The notes: generated by a model not told the origin, from the sequence alone. Shown: positions 25,715 through 35,317, numbered from the stretch's first letter. The stretch: 64,000 nt of DNA from Roseateles koreensis (GCF_028595305.1 NZ_JAQQXS010000003.1:1-64000); one strand, 5' to 3'. Made by a program: numbers and translations.

Positions 25715-27441
25715 ATGTGAAACGCTTCACCGCCCGCAATTCCCGTGAAGCCATGGCGCTGGTGCGCAAGGCTTTCGGTGACGACGCGGTTGTCTTGTCC
25801 AACAAGCCCTGCGCCGAAGGCGTCGAGGTGCTGGCCATGGCCCCCGAAGGTATGTCTCAGATTGAACGTGTGGCTGCCAGCGCACCCCGTGTCAGTTCGC
25901 CTGGCCGAGTGCAGGCGCGCCCCGCTGGTGCGCCCAATACCGTGCAAGCAGCTGGCGTGTCTTCTGGCTCGGTAGCCGGAGCATCTAGCAACCGCAGTTT
26001 TGCAGCCCGTACGGGGCAATCGAACGGCCAGGTGCCTCGCAGCGAGCCGACCTTCGGCTATACGGATCCCGTGGATGACGTGGGCCATGATGTTGAAACT
26101 CTGGCGATGAGCACCTTGTCCTTCCAGGACTATGTGCGTGAGCGCGTGCTCAAGCGTCGCCAGGCTGAAATTGATGGTTTGCCCGATCCCTTGGCCGCAC
26201 AGCCCGAGCCGGAGCCTGAAGCGATGGGCGTCAGTTCTTTGGCGGCCGCCCGGCAGCAGCGCGCGCAGGCCGCTTTGCAAGCCATGCAACCCCGCCGTGC
26301 TGCCGCTCAGGCACCGGCTGCGCCGATTGCACGCCAGGCACCGTCTGCGCCGCCTGTGCTGCGCGACGAAATCCGCGTGCCGGCAGCGGGCACCCGTGAC
26401 TTGGCAGGCTTGGGCGAATTGCCCGATTTGCCCGGCCGCGGCCGCCGTGATCAGCAAGACATGATGAACGAGCTGCGCTCGATGAAGGGCTTGATCGAAG
26501 AGCGCTTCGGCGCGCTGGCCTTCATGGAAAAGCTGCAGCGCCAGCCCATGCAGGCCCGCCTCACCCAGAAGATGCTGGAAGTGGGTTTCTCGCCCGCCCT
26601 GGTGCGCAAGCTTGTGGAAGGCTGCCCTAACGAATTCAAGCCCGCCAAACCCGGCCAAGCCGGTCAAGCTGGCGAAGCCGCGGATGAAACCAGTTGGGCC
26701 GCCCACGTGCTGTCGCGCAACCTGATCACCGACGACATGAACCCGCCGTTGGAAGAGCAGGGCGGCGTGTTCGCCCTGATCGGCTCCACCGGCGTGGGCA
26801 AGACCACCACCACCGCCAAGCTGGCCGCGGCCTTCGCCACGCGCCATGGCGCTTCGCAATTGGGGTTGATCACGCTGGACGCCTACCGGGTGGGTGCCCA
26901 TGAGCAACTGCGCGCCTACGGCCGCATCCTGGGCGTGCCGGTGCATACCGCGCACGACCGCAGCTCGCTGGAAGACTTGCTGGACCTGCTCTCGGCCAAG
27001 AAAATGGTTTTGATCGACACGGCAGGCATGGCCCAGCGCGACAGCCGCACCCATGAGTTGCTGGAAATGCTGGCCCATCGCAGCATCGCCAAGATTTTGG
27101 TGGTCAACGCCGCCCAGCAAGGCGAGACGATTGAAGACGTGGTGACAGCATGGCGAGCCAACGACTGCCATGGCGTCGTGCTCTCCAAGATCGATGAGGC
27201 TGTCAAGCTAGCCCCGGCACTGGACACCCTGATCCGCCACAAGCTCAAGGTGCTGGGCGTGACCAACGGCCAGCGCGTGCCTGAAGACTGGCACCGCCTG
27301 TCGGCACAGGCCTTGGTGCAACGTGCCCTGCGCAGTGCCGCCGTTGGCGCCTGGCGCATGGACAGCGCCGACGTGAATCTGATTTTCGCCGGGAGCCCCG
27401 CGCTTGCCTCCCGCCATGCCGCCGCAATGGGCACGCACTAA
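25711..27441 (+). CDS. flhF: SRP-type GTPase FlhF
   Basis: The product is 576 aa. FlhF sets the number and polar placement of flagella. The N-terminal B domain (MNVKRFTARNSREAMALVRKAFG) is followed by a long low-complexity Ala/Pro/Gln linker (about 60-235), then the NG GTPase: P-loop GSTGVGKTTTT with Lys364, LDAYRVGAHEQLRAYG, and DTAGMAQRD. The GTPase motifs are intact. It overlaps flhA by 4 bp and precedes its regulator FlhG by 18 bp. Confidence 0.95.
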   Translation: MNVKRFTARNSREAMALVRKAFGDDAVVLSNKPCAEGVEVLAMAPEGMSQIERVAASAPRVSSPGRVQARPAGAPNTVQAAGVSSGSVAGASSNRSFAARTGQSNGQVPRSEPTFGYTDPVDDVGHDVETLAMSTLSFQDYVRERVLKRRQAEIDGLPDPLAAQPEPEPEAMGVSSLAAARQQRAQAALQAMQPRRAAAQAPAAPIARQAPSAPPVLRDEIRVPAAGTRDLAGLGELPDLPGRGRRDQQDMMNELRSMKGLIEERFGALAFMEKLQRQPMQARLTQKMLEVGFSPALVRKLVEGCPNEFKPAKPGQAGQAGEAADETSWAAHVLSRNLITDDMNPPLEEQGGVFALIGSTGVGKTTTTAKLAAAFATRHGASQLGLITLDAYRVGAHEQLRAYGRILGVPVHTAHDRSSLEDLLDLLSAKKMVLIDTAGMAQRDSRTHELLEMLAHRSIAKILVVNAAQQGETIEDVVTAWRANDCHGVVLSKIDEAVKLAPALDTLIRHKLKVLGVTNGQRVPEDWHRLSAQALVQRALRSAAVGAWRMDSADVNLIFAGSPALASRHAAAMGTH

Positions 27442-27459
27442 CAAGTTCCAGGACATCTC

Positions 27460-28296
27460 ATGATGCGCGACTTCACTCCCCAAGCACTTGCGCCGCAGGA
27501 TCAGGCTCACGGCCTGCGCCGCTTGTTCGCCACCTCGCGGGTGCGTTTCATCCCCGTGGTCAGCAACCCGCATGTGATGGGTGCTGGCGTTTTGCTGGAA
27601 GGCCTTTGCGCAGCGTTCGCTGAACTCGGCCTGCACACATTGGTGGTCGATGCAGGTGAATCGGCGCCGGTGCCTTCCGAGCTGGCCTCAGTGGACCTCG
27701 GGGCGTGCGTGGAGATGCTCTCTAAGGATGTGTCTTACCTCGCTGCACGCGGCTTGCCGATGCGCTACATCAACGCCAAGGGTTCCGCCGCCCAGTTTCT
27801 GGAAGTTGTGACAGATGCTGCGCCGCAGGCCGATGTGGTCTTGCTGCACGCCAGCGCCGCCGAACTGGCGCGCGTGGTGGCCCTGCGTGAAGTGCGCCCT
27901 GTGCTGCTCGCCGACACCGATTCCAACAGCGTCACCCACGCCTACGCCGGCATGAAGTGGCTGGCGGGCCGGGCCGGTTTGATGGTGTACAGCCTCTTGC
28001 TGGCGTGCTCGCCGCAACTGCGTCTTTCAGACCGCATCGCGGCCCAACTCAGCAGCTGCGCTGACGGCTTTTTGGGCGCCGTGCTGCGCGACTGGGCGTG
28101 CCTGGACCCGCGCACACCGTCCAGCGCTCCGATTTCTGCCGAGATTCGCCACATGGCCCGTGAGTTGTTGATGGCGGCCCCTCCGGGAGCCGCTTTGGAA
28201 GCCTCGATCGACGCGAGCCCCCTGCGCCCGCCCGTCCCAACGAGCTTCCGCAAGCCCGCCGCACCGGCCCGTGCGGCTTTGGCCACCTCCTATTGA
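27460..28296 (+). CDS. flhG: Divergent FlhG/FleN-like protein lacking a Walker A motif
   Basis: The product is 278 aa. Position (flhF-X-fliA) and fold point to FlhG, the MinD-like ATPase that limits flagellar number by stimulating FlhF. The N-terminal FlhF-activating motif DQAxxLR is present (D14-R20, DQAHGLR). Where the P-loop KGGVGKT should be, residues 33-44 read VVSNPHVMGAGV, with no lysine, although the following VVDAGE and hydrophobic strands keep the MinD pattern. ATP binding is therefore doubtful. The C-terminal 50 residues are Pro/Ala-rich and lack an obvious amphipathic membrane helix. Confidence 0.8.
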   Translation: MMRDFTPQALAPQDQAHGLRRLFATSRVRFIPVVSNPHVMGAGVLLEGLCAAFAELGLHTLVVDAGESAPVPSELASVDLGACVEMLSKDVSYLAARGLPMRYINAKGSAAQFLEVVTDAAPQADVVLLHASAAELARVVALREVRPVLLADTDSNSVTHAYAGMKWLAGRAGLMVYSLLLACSPQLRLSDRIAAQLSSCADGFLGAVLRDWACLDPRTPSSAPISAEIRHMARELLMAAPPGAALEASIDASPLRPPVPTSFRKPAAPARAALATSY

Positions 28297-28311
28297 CCGC
28301 CGCTGGAGCTG

Positions 28312-29028
28312 ATGATGTATACCGCCAAAGGTCGACTCGACAATTCCTCCCTCATCAAGCAATACAGCCCACTGGTGCGCCGCCTGGCCCATCAGATGAT
28401 CGCCAAACTGCCTGCCAATATCGAAATCGACGACCTCATCCAGGTCGGCCTGATCGGTTTGACCGACGCGCTTTCGCGCTTCGACGTGGGTCAGGGCGTG
28501 CAGTTCGAGACGTTTGCCACCCAGCGTATTCGCGGCGCCATGCTTGACGAGCTGCGCGGCGGCGACTGGATGAGCCGTGGCACGCGCCGCCAGCAACGCG
28601 ACATCGAGAGTGCCGTACGCAAGCTGGAGCAAAAGCTTGGCCGCGCGCCTGCGGAGAGCGAAATCGCCGCGGAAATGGGTGTCAGCCTGGCCGACTACCA
28701 GGACTTGTTGGGCAAGGTGCGCGGCACCCAACTGGTGTACCTGGAAGACATGTCGGGCGACGAAGGCGACGAGGACTTTCTGGATCGCCATGTGGCCGAC
28801 CACAGCAATAACCCCATGCTCAAGCTGCAGGACCACCGCATGCGCGAAGCACTGGTGGCCGCCATCAAGAATCTGCCCGAGCGCGAGCAATTCATGATGA
28901 GCATGTACTACGAGCACGACATGAATCTGAAAGAGATTGCCGTGGTTTTGAAGGTAACCGAGTCGCGTGTCTGCCAACTGCACAGCCAGGCGATTGCACG
29001 CCTGCGCGTCAAACTGCGGGACTGGTGA
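28312..29028 (+). CDS. fliA: Flagellar sigma factor FliA (sigma-28)
   Basis: The product is 238 aa. It directs RNA polymerase to late flagellar and chemotaxis promoters, and is held by FlgM (54431). Region 2 is in ANIEIDDLIQVGLIGLTDAL and FETFATQRIRGAMLDELRGGDW; region 4 HTH is MNLKEIAVVLKVTESRVCQLHSQAIARLR. The start is one of two adjacent ATGs after CTGGAGC. It is last in flhBAFG-fliA. Its target sites are visible before motA, cheY, flgM and, more weakly, flhB. Confidence 0.96.
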   Translation: MMYTAKGRLDNSSLIKQYSPLVRRLAHQMIAKLPANIEIDDLIQVGLIGLTDALSRFDVGQGVQFETFATQRIRGAMLDELRGGDWMSRGTRRQQRDIESAVRKLEQKLGRAPAESEIAAEMGVSLADYQDLLGKVRGTQLVYLEDMSGDEGDEDFLDRHVADHSNNPMLKLQDHRMREALVAAIKNLPEREQFMMSMYYEHDMNLKEIAVVLKVTESRVCQLHSQAIARLRVKLRDW

Positions 29029-29086
29029 CACGCCCGGTCTTCAAAAAACGTGCGGATGAACCTGCCAAGATTCTGGAGGAGATCAC

Positions 29087-30469
29087 ATGTTCGGATGGGG
29101 CCAACGCGCATGGCGGCAAAAAAATACAGGCCCGACGCCTGAAACGGATCACAAAAACGCCGAGCCACAAGAGAATCTGGCGCAACCCATCTTGCTCAGG
29201 CTGGTTGGCCACTTGGCCAACTCAGTGTCCAAGGTTGGCAAGAATGCCGCCGAGGTGCGCGGCGTTCTGGAAGACACGCAAAAGGTTGTGGAGTCTCAGG
29301 CCCAATGCATGGCCGCTTTGTCGATCGATTTGGCAGAGGTGCGCAACGCACAGCAGGCCATCAGTGCGGCCACGTCTCAAACGGGTGGCGCGGTAGTCCG
29401 GGCGCGTCAAGCTCTGGAAAACATCGGCCAAGAAGTCGGCGAAATTGTTCAGACCCTGAGCCAAGTGTCGGACGCCGCTTCACAAATTACCAGAATTGCC
29501 CTGCAAACCCGGTTGGTGGCGTTCAATGCCTCGGTCGAGGCGAAACGTGCAGGCGATGCCGGTCGCAGTTTTGGGGTGGTGGCCGATGCGGTCAAGGATC
29601 TGGCAGCCCAGGTCGAACTTTCCAGTAAATCCATCATGGGGACGGTTGCGGCGCTGGATGCCCGTGTCAATGCCTTCAGCCGCGAACTGGTTGCTGCAGA
29701 TTCCTCACAAGTCAAGAAGAGTGTGATCCACCAAGCCTTCGCTGACGTCGAGTCGGATGTGGCACGCATCGAAAAGTCAGCCCAAAACAGCGACAGCACC
29801 AGCTTGTCGCTCGCCGAGTGCGTCAATGCGCTGGCGGTGGAAGTGCAGACGGCGAAACGCAATCTGTCGGAGTCGCTGGCCTGCAGTGACCGGCTCTTGA
29901 CGATGTCCGAAGAGCTGATTGAGGAAATCGCTGAATCGGGCGTTGAAGTGGACGATGCTCTTTTCATCAGGGCGGCCCAAGACGCCGCGGCGACCATCGC
30001 CCAGCAGCTTGAAGCGGCGCTGCGCTCCTCGAAAATCACCCCGCCTCAGCTTTTTGATCAAAACTATCAGCCTATCCCCGGCACTGAACCGCCTCAATTC
30101 CAGACGCAATTCGTGCCCTTGGCGGACCGATTGTTGCCCCCAATTCAGGAGCCGGTACTGGCGCTCGACAAACGCATTGTGTTTTGCATTGCCGTTGACC
30201 ATAACGGTTATGTACCGGTGCATAACAACCAGTACTGTCAGCCTCAGCGCCCGGGCGATGTGGTCTGGAATACTGCCAATAGCCGCTATCGCCGCATCTT
30301 CAACGACCGGACTGGCTTGGCTTCGGCACGCAACGAGCGACCCTTCTTGTTGCAAACCTATCGCCGCGACATGGGCGGCGGCCGCTTCGTGTTGCTGAAG
30401 GAGGTCTCAGCGCCCATCATGGTTGCGGGGCGGCACTGGGGCGGCGTGCGGTTGGCTTTCAGCTTCTGA
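29087..30469 (+). CDS. Soluble methyl-accepting-chemotaxis-like protein with C-terminal sensor
   Basis: The product is 460 aa from ATG 29087 (GGAGGAG). There is no membrane segment. Residues about 60-290 are a long coiled coil with the receptor hairpin FNASVEAKRAGDAGRSFG, VVADAVKDLA. Compared with Tsr, the tip keeps the Asn, Glu and Arg equivalent to 381, 385 and 388, but Glu391 is Asp and Glu402 is Ala. The C-terminal 120 residues (IVFCIAVDHNGYVPVHNNQY to GGVRLAFSF) look like the PAS/cache-like sensor of cytoplasmic MCPs with reversed order. It lies 58 bp after fliA and may be the last gene of that operon. Confidence 0.8.
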   Translation: MFGWGQRAWRQKNTGPTPETDHKNAEPQENLAQPILLRLVGHLANSVSKVGKNAAEVRGVLEDTQKVVESQAQCMAALSIDLAEVRNAQQAISAATSQTGGAVVRARQALENIGQEVGEIVQTLSQVSDAASQITRIALQTRLVAFNASVEAKRAGDAGRSFGVVADAVKDLAAQVELSSKSIMGTVAALDARVNAFSRELVAADSSQVKKSVIHQAFADVESDVARIEKSAQNSDSTSLSLAECVNALAVEVQTAKRNLSESLACSDRLLTMSEELIEEIAESGVEVDDALFIRAAQDAAATIAQQLEAALRSSKITPPQLFDQNYQPIPGTEPPQFQTQFVPLADRLLPPIQEPVLALDKRIVFCIAVDHNGYVPVHNNQYCQPQRPGDVVWNTANSRYRRIFNDRTGLASARNERPFLLQTYRRDMGGGRFVLLKEVSAPIMVAGRHWGGVRLAFSF

Positions 30470-30541
30470 GGCTATCGACACACGCTGAGCCGGCACCGAA
30501 GGCGTGTGGCCGCAGGTTCGTGGCGAAGGTCTGACGTCAGT

Positions 30542-32479
30542 TCAAGGCGCCACGCAAGCACGATTCTTTCCGGTGTGCTTGGCTTCATACAAGGCCACGT
30601 CGGCGCGGTCGAGTGCGGCTTCCAGGGATTCACCGGGGCGGTACAAAGTGACGCCGGCTGAAAAGGTGACAAACACGTCTTTGCCTTCGTGCATGAACAG
30701 GCTGGCGGAGAGGGCGCGTTGCAGGCGTTGCAAGACGGCTTGCGCCTCGTCGACCGGGGTGCGGGGCAGCATCAGCACGAACTCTTCTCCACCGTAGCGG
30801 GCCACCAGATCCCCGGGGCGCAGGGAGGCTGACACCCGTTCGGCCAGGGATTTCAGGGCGATGTCGCCCGCGCCATGGCCCAGCGTGTCGTTAAGCTTCT
30901 TGAAGTTGTCGATGTCCAGCAGGGCCAGGGCGATGCGCTGATGGTCGGCGTTTGCGTCGGTTCCAGTGCCTGCCCCAACAATGGCTCCTTCAGCGGTGCC
31001 GCTTTCGCGTTCGAGTTTGGCTTGTTCGGTGGCGAAAGCCGCCAGCAGGCCGCGCCGGTTGGCGATTTGCGTGAGTTGGTCGGTCTGCACCTCGTTGGAG
31101 AGTCGCAGCAGATCGTTTTCAAGCGACTCAACGCGGCGGGTCAGTGCGCTGGCCTTTTCGTGTTCGTGGCTGAGGCGCTCTTGCGTCTTTTTGACGAGCG
31201 ATTGCACGCTGCGGCTCTCGCTCACCATCTCGCGGACCACGCCGGCGAGACTCTCCAAGCTGTCGGCTTTTTCGATCACTTCGGCATAGCGGCCGACGCT
31301 GGTTTGGAAGCGGTCGGTGTGCTCGCCCAATTCGCCCAGTTCCGCCAGCATCTGGTGAATCATGGACTTGAGCGAGTCACGGGCCTTGCGGCGGTCGTCG
31401 CGCAGGATGCGTTGGCGCTCCCGGGTGTTGACCAGCAGTTCACTGACGGTGCGCACCCCGCGGCCACTCAAGCCTTGCTCGAGCGTGTTGTTCATTGCCT
31501 CGCACTGGCCGCGCGCCCAAGAGTCGTCTTCAGCCAAGTCGACCAGGCTGGCACTGAGTTCACGGCACAACTGCCCCAGCTCGACAAACATGTGCTGGCG
31601 ATGGTCCAGCATGTGCCGAGCCCGTTGGCACAGCTGCTCCATGTGGGCGGCAGACTCGGCTGTTGTGCCGAGCCTCAGCAATTGCTGCTGTGCGGTCTTC
31701 AACTCGGCCATCAACTCGTCGGCATAGCGTTCGGGGCTTTGCAGCGCGTGTTGAACGGTCTCGTGCAGGCTGTTGCCGATGTGGGGCCAGTGCTGGAGCT
31801 CAGGGGAGGTTGGCGCCAGTGGCGTAGCTTGTGCCGGCGGTGTAGTGCCTGCGGGACTGGGGTTCAGTGCTGACTCGTCGCCGAAATCGCTCAGGCCCAA
31901 ATCTTCATCCATGAAGAACTGGCTGGGCGTGCCGCCTGCGTCGTCCGTGGTGGCGATGTTGGCGTCGGCAACGTCCGAGTCCCAACTGGCGACCAGCTGT
32001 TGCAGTCGTTTGACCAGACGCTGGCTGTCGCTGCGGTTACCTTCAAGCACCCGTTGCAGGCCGTCCTTCTTGCGGGCGACGGTCCACTGACGTCCACCGC
32101 GCTCAAGGCCCCGGACCAGGCGTTCAAGCACTTGCGCCAGGGCGTCCGCCTGGGCGCCGGGGCTGGAGGTTTGCTGCAGTCGCTCAACTTGCCGCAGGGC
32201 ATCGTCCCAGCGTGTTTCACGTAGACAGACCTGAAGATCGAGGCGCGCCTGATTGCTGCTAACGCCCAGGGTCAGCAGCTTGGACATCAAGGTCTGTACG
32301 CGCTCGGGCAGTGCGGCCGGGGCGGGTTCCGTGCCGGACTCCACCGCGTAGGCGCGGGCGTAATTTTCGGGCGTCGGCTCCAATTGGGCTTGTGCCAGTC
32401 GCAGAAACGCCGCTTTGGCAATCTGCGCGCTGGTGGCGCCGGCAGGCGCACGGGCGGTCGGGGTGCGACGCTCGTCCAT
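30542..32479 (-). CDS. Diguanylate cyclase (GGDEF) with long helical N-terminus
   Basis: The product is 645 aa. The first 460 residues are helical with no membrane segment and no recognised sensor; a coiled coil of about 60 residues leads into the GGDEF domain. Active site YGGEEFVLML is intact, and an inhibitory I-site RxxD (RPGD) sits five residues before it, so the enzyme should make c-di-GMP and be product-inhibited. It is 13 bp downstream of the REC-GGDEF-EAL gene and probably in its operon. The C-terminal end reads VALYEAKHTGKNR, as expected. Confidence 0.92.
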   Translation of the reverse strand: MDERRTPTARAPAGATSAQIAKAAFLRLAQAQLEPTPENYARAYAVESGTEPAPAALPERVQTLMSKLLTLGVSSNQARLDLQVCLRETRWDDALRQVERLQQTSSPGAQADALAQVLERLVRGLERGGRQWTVARKKDGLQRVLEGNRSDSQRLVKRLQQLVASWDSDVADANIATTDDAGGTPSQFFMDEDLGLSDFGDESALNPSPAGTTPPAQATPLAPTSPELQHWPHIGNSLHETVQHALQSPERYADELMAELKTAQQQLLRLGTTAESAAHMEQLCQRARHMLDHRQHMFVELGQLCRELSASLVDLAEDDSWARGQCEAMNNTLEQGLSGRGVRTVSELLVNTRERQRILRDDRRKARDSLKSMIHQMLAELGELGEHTDRFQTSVGRYAEVIEKADSLESLAGVVREMVSESRSVQSLVKKTQERLSHEHEKASALTRRVESLENDLLRLSNEVQTDQLTQIANRRGLLAAFATEQAKLERESGTAEGAIVGAGTGTDANADHQRIALALLDIDNFKKLNDTLGHGAGDIALKSLAERVSASLRPGDLVARYGGEEFVLMLPRTPVDEAQAVLQRLQRALSASLFMHEGKDVFVTFSAGVTLYRPGESLEAALDRADVALYEAKHTGKNRACVAP

Positions 32480-32492
32480 AGATGGGCTTCCT

Positions 32493-34808
32493 TCAGCGTT
32501 GCCCGCCGGGTGGGCGCAACAGGCCGAGTTGTTGGGTCAGGTCAGATGCCTCGGCGTCGATCAGGCTGGCATCGGCGTCGGCACGGGCAATCCAGGGCGC
32601 CTTGCGCGGCAGCACGGTCTGCGAAAGCCAGAGCTCCACCTCTTCGGGGGGGAGTGGCTTGGCAAACAAAAAGCCTTGCATCAAGCTGCATCCCAGGCGG
32701 TGAAGGACATCCATCTGCCGCAGGGTTTCAACGCCTTCGGCGATCACGCGCAAGCCCATGGCGCGGGCCAGCGCGATGATGGCGGTGACCACGGCTGAGC
32801 TTTGCGGTGTGATGCCCAGGTCGCGCACGAAGGTGCGGTCGATCTTGACCTCAGAGATGGGCAGGGTGGTCAGATAGGCGAGCGAGGAGTAGCCGGTGCC
32901 GAAGTCGTCAATGGAGATTTCAACGCCGACTTCGTTGAGACGGTGCAGCGCCGGGATGACGTTCTGCAGGTCTTTCATCAGGTTGTTTTCGGTGATTTCC
33001 AGCTGGATCGAGCGATGCGGTACGCCATAGGCGCTGACGCACTGGTGAATGTGTTCAACCAAATCGGAGCGCTCGAACATGCGGCTCGGCAGATTCACGG
33101 CGATGGAATCGGCGAAGCCGAAATTCAGTTGCCAGATCTTGGCTTGCCGGGCGGCCTCTTTGAGTGCCCATTCAGACAGCGGCACGATCAAGCCGGTTTC
33201 TTCCGCCAGCGGAATGAAGTCGCCCGGGGGCACAAGCTTGTCGCCACGCCGCCAGCGCATGAGCGCCTCGGCACCCACCATGCGGGCGCCTCGCACGTCC
33301 ACTTTGGGCTGGTAATGCAGGACGATTTCACCGCGCTCCAGCGCCTTGTGCAGGGCCGTTTCAAGCTCCAACTTTTCGCGGCCTTGGCCCGCCAACTGCG
33401 GGGTGTAGAGCGCCGAGGCGTTGCGCCCTTGCGATTTCACCGCATACATCGCCACATCGGAGTTGCGCAGCAGATCGGCCATGGTCTGACCGTTGCGGGG
33501 GTAGATGGCGATGCCCACGCTGGCGGTGACAAAGCACTCTTGGCCGGCGATGAAGATGGGCTCGCGCAGGGATTCGAGAACGCGCTCGGCCACGCGCTCG
33601 GCGTCGCGTTCGTCGTTGATTTCAGGCAGCAAGGCGACAAACTCGTCGCCGCCCAGGCGGCCCACGGCCTCCAGGGTGCGGTGGGAGCGCCCGCCGATGG
33701 TTTCCAGCATGCCTTCCATGACTTGATCGGAGTGGCGCACACAGGCGCGCAGGCGTCGACCTACCTCGATCAGCAACTCGTCACCGGCCTGGTGGCCCAG
33801 GGTGTCGTTGATGATCTTGAAGCGGTCCAGGTCGATCAGCAGCAAACCAACCTCGTGGCCGCCGCGGCGGGCCTGTTCGATGGCGCGTTCAACGCGCCAG
33901 ATCAGTTGGCGCCGGTTGGGCAAGCCGGTGAGGGCGTCGAAATGGGCGAGTTGACGGATGCGGTCTTCCGCGTGGCGGCGGTCGGTTACGTCTTGCAGCA
34001 CGCCGGTGTAGCCACTGGCATTGCCTTGCTCGTTGAACTCGGGCTCGGCCTCGATATGAACGACCCGCTGCCGCCCGTCCAGCAGCGTCACGGGCAGATC
34101 GGTGACCAGCACGGAGTTGTGCGCGAGCACATCACGCAGCAGGCGCAGGAACAGCACCCGTTCTTCGTGGGGCACCATGCGCATCACGCCGATGAAGTCG
34201 AGGTGGTCGTGAGGCCCGCGGCCGAAGACGCGCAGCGCTTCCGTTGCCAAATGAAAGCCCCGCTGTTGTTGCCACTCGAAGCTGCCCATCCGGGCCAAAT
34301 CTTGCGCCCGGGCCAGCTTGGCTTTGCTGCGTTCGAGTTCAATGCGGGTGCGCGAGGAGCGCAGCAAATAGCGCAGGCGCCCGGCGAGCAAACTCCATTG
34401 GGGGGTTTTGACGAAAAAGTCAGTGGCCCCGACCTGGTAGGCCAGGTTGATCGAAGCCTCGTCATCCAGGCCCGTCAGCATCAGCACGGGTGAGGACTCA
34501 AAACCTGGCAGCTCACGCAGGCGGCGGCAGGTTTCAAAGCCGTCCATTTCGGGCATGATGGCGTCGAGCACGATGATGTCGGGCGAGCTGTCAGCCATCC
34601 GAAGCAAGGCGTCTGGCCCATTGCAAGCGGTAATCAGTTCGAAGCCGCGTTGGCTCAAAGCAGCGGCGGTCAGCAGCAGATTGACTTCGTCGTCGTCCAC
34701 CAGCAAGACCTTGGGCTGGGCAGGCACGCCGTCATCCAGCCCGTGCGAGTCGGTGCCCGGTGCGCTGGTGCTCATGGCAGTGCCTACGATTGTGCCAACT
34801 GGATTCAT
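32493..34808 (-). CDS. Response regulator with REC-PAS-GGDEF-EAL domains
   Basis: The product is 771 aa; ATG 34808 overlaps the HPt stop (ATGA), so coupled translation supports this start over Met12. The REC domain (33-150) has VDDDE and phospho-acceptor Asp82 (VLDAIMPEMDG). A PAS-like segment spans about 175-285. The GGDEF domain (about 290-470) has RLGGDEF, and the EAL domain (about 485-735) has EALMRW, ITENNL and DDFGTGYSS. Both catalytic sites look intact, so it could make or break c-di-GMP under phosphorylation control. Confidence 0.93.
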   Translation of the reverse strand: MNPVGTIVGTAMSTSAPGTDSHGLDDGVPAQPKVLLVDDDEVNLLLTAAALSQRGFELITACNGPDALLRMADSSPDIIVLDAIMPEMDGFETCRRLRELPGFESSPVLMLTGLDDEASINLAYQVGATDFFVKTPQWSLLAGRLRYLLRSSRTRIELERSKAKLARAQDLARMGSFEWQQQRGFHLATEALRVFGRGPHDHLDFIGVMRMVPHEERVLFLRLLRDVLAHNSVLVTDLPVTLLDGRQRVVHIEAEPEFNEQGNASGYTGVLQDVTDRRHAEDRIRQLAHFDALTGLPNRRQLIWRVERAIEQARRGGHEVGLLLIDLDRFKIINDTLGHQAGDELLIEVGRRLRACVRHSDQVMEGMLETIGGRSHRTLEAVGRLGGDEFVALLPEINDERDAERVAERVLESLREPIFIAGQECFVTASVGIAIYPRNGQTMADLLRNSDVAMYAVKSQGRNASALYTPQLAGQGREKLELETALHKALERGEIVLHYQPKVDVRGARMVGAEALMRWRRGDKLVPPGDFIPLAEETGLIVPLSEWALKEAARQAKIWQLNFGFADSIAVNLPSRMFERSDLVEHIHQCVSAYGVPHRSIQLEITENNLMKDLQNVIPALHRLNEVGVEISIDDFGTGYSSLAYLTTLPISEVKIDRTFVRDLGITPQSSAVVTAIIALARAMGLRVIAEGVETLRQMDVLHRLGCSLMQGFLFAKPLPPEEVELWLSQTVLPRKAPWIARADADASLIDAEASDLTQQLGLLRPPGGQR

Positions 34809-35317
34809 TGCTGACCCGATAAAAGCGCCATCAAGGCCTGTTTTACTTGTGCGAGGGATTCAAGCATAAGGTCGAGCTGCTTGTCTATGCCGGCGGTTTG
34901 GCCGTCGCGCACCATCAGCTCAACGCCCGCGCAAATTTCTGACAACTGCAAGGCCCCCAGGCTCGCGGACGAGGATTTGAGGGTGTGACTCACGTGGCGG
35001 ATGACGTTCAAGTCAGGTGAGGCATCGCGGGCGCGAATCAAGTCAGGGACCATGCGATCCAGCGACTTCAAATAGGCGTCGATGACACGCTCCACCAACT
35101 TATTGCTGCCGTCCGGGTCCAACTCGTGCAGGCGCTCCATGGCCACGGGGTCCAGGCAGGCGCCCGCATCGGCGCAGGCAACGCCGCTTGGCGAAAGCTC
35201 GGGACCGAGTGACATGACATCTCCCTCAAGTGGCTGTGGCGCACAGTCATCACAGCGATCCGCGCTGCTGATGCTGTCGTCAAGCGGTGGAGTGTCTGGC
35301 AAAGAGCGCGTCTGCAT
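34805..35317 (-). CDS. HPt phosphotransfer protein
   Basis: The product is 170 aa. The C-terminal 110 residues form an HPt domain with HTLKSSSASLGA; His111 is the likely phosphate carrier (family motif HxLKGSS, with Ser in place of Gly). The N-terminal 50 residues are low complexity with several Cys. The gene overlaps the REC-GGDEF-EAL gene by 4 bp, so phosphate probably passes from this protein to Asp82 of that regulator. A divergent kinase starts 293 bp away. Confidence 0.88.
   Translation of the reverse strand: MQTRSLPDTPPLDDSISSADRCDDCAPQPLEGDVMSLGPELSPSGVACADAGACLDPVAMERLHELDPDGSNKLVERVIDAYLKSLDRMVPDLIRARDASPDLNVIRHVSHTLKSSSASLGALQLSEICAGVELMVRDGQTAGIDKQLDLMLESLAQVKQALMALLSGQQ

Noticed and set aside
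25672-27171. Long open frame on the minus strand (499 codons)
   Set aside because: It is antisense to flhF; composition and lack of motifs mark it as a shadow.
30479-30513. CACACGC / GCGTGTG hairpin between the MCP-like gene and the diguanylate cyclase gene
   Set aside because: There is no T-run and the loop is long, so it is not convincing as a terminator although it lies between convergent genes.
32802-34493. Long open frame on the plus strand (563 codons)
   Set aside because: It is antisense to the REC-PAS-GGDEF-EAL gene, whose motifs are intact on the minus strand.
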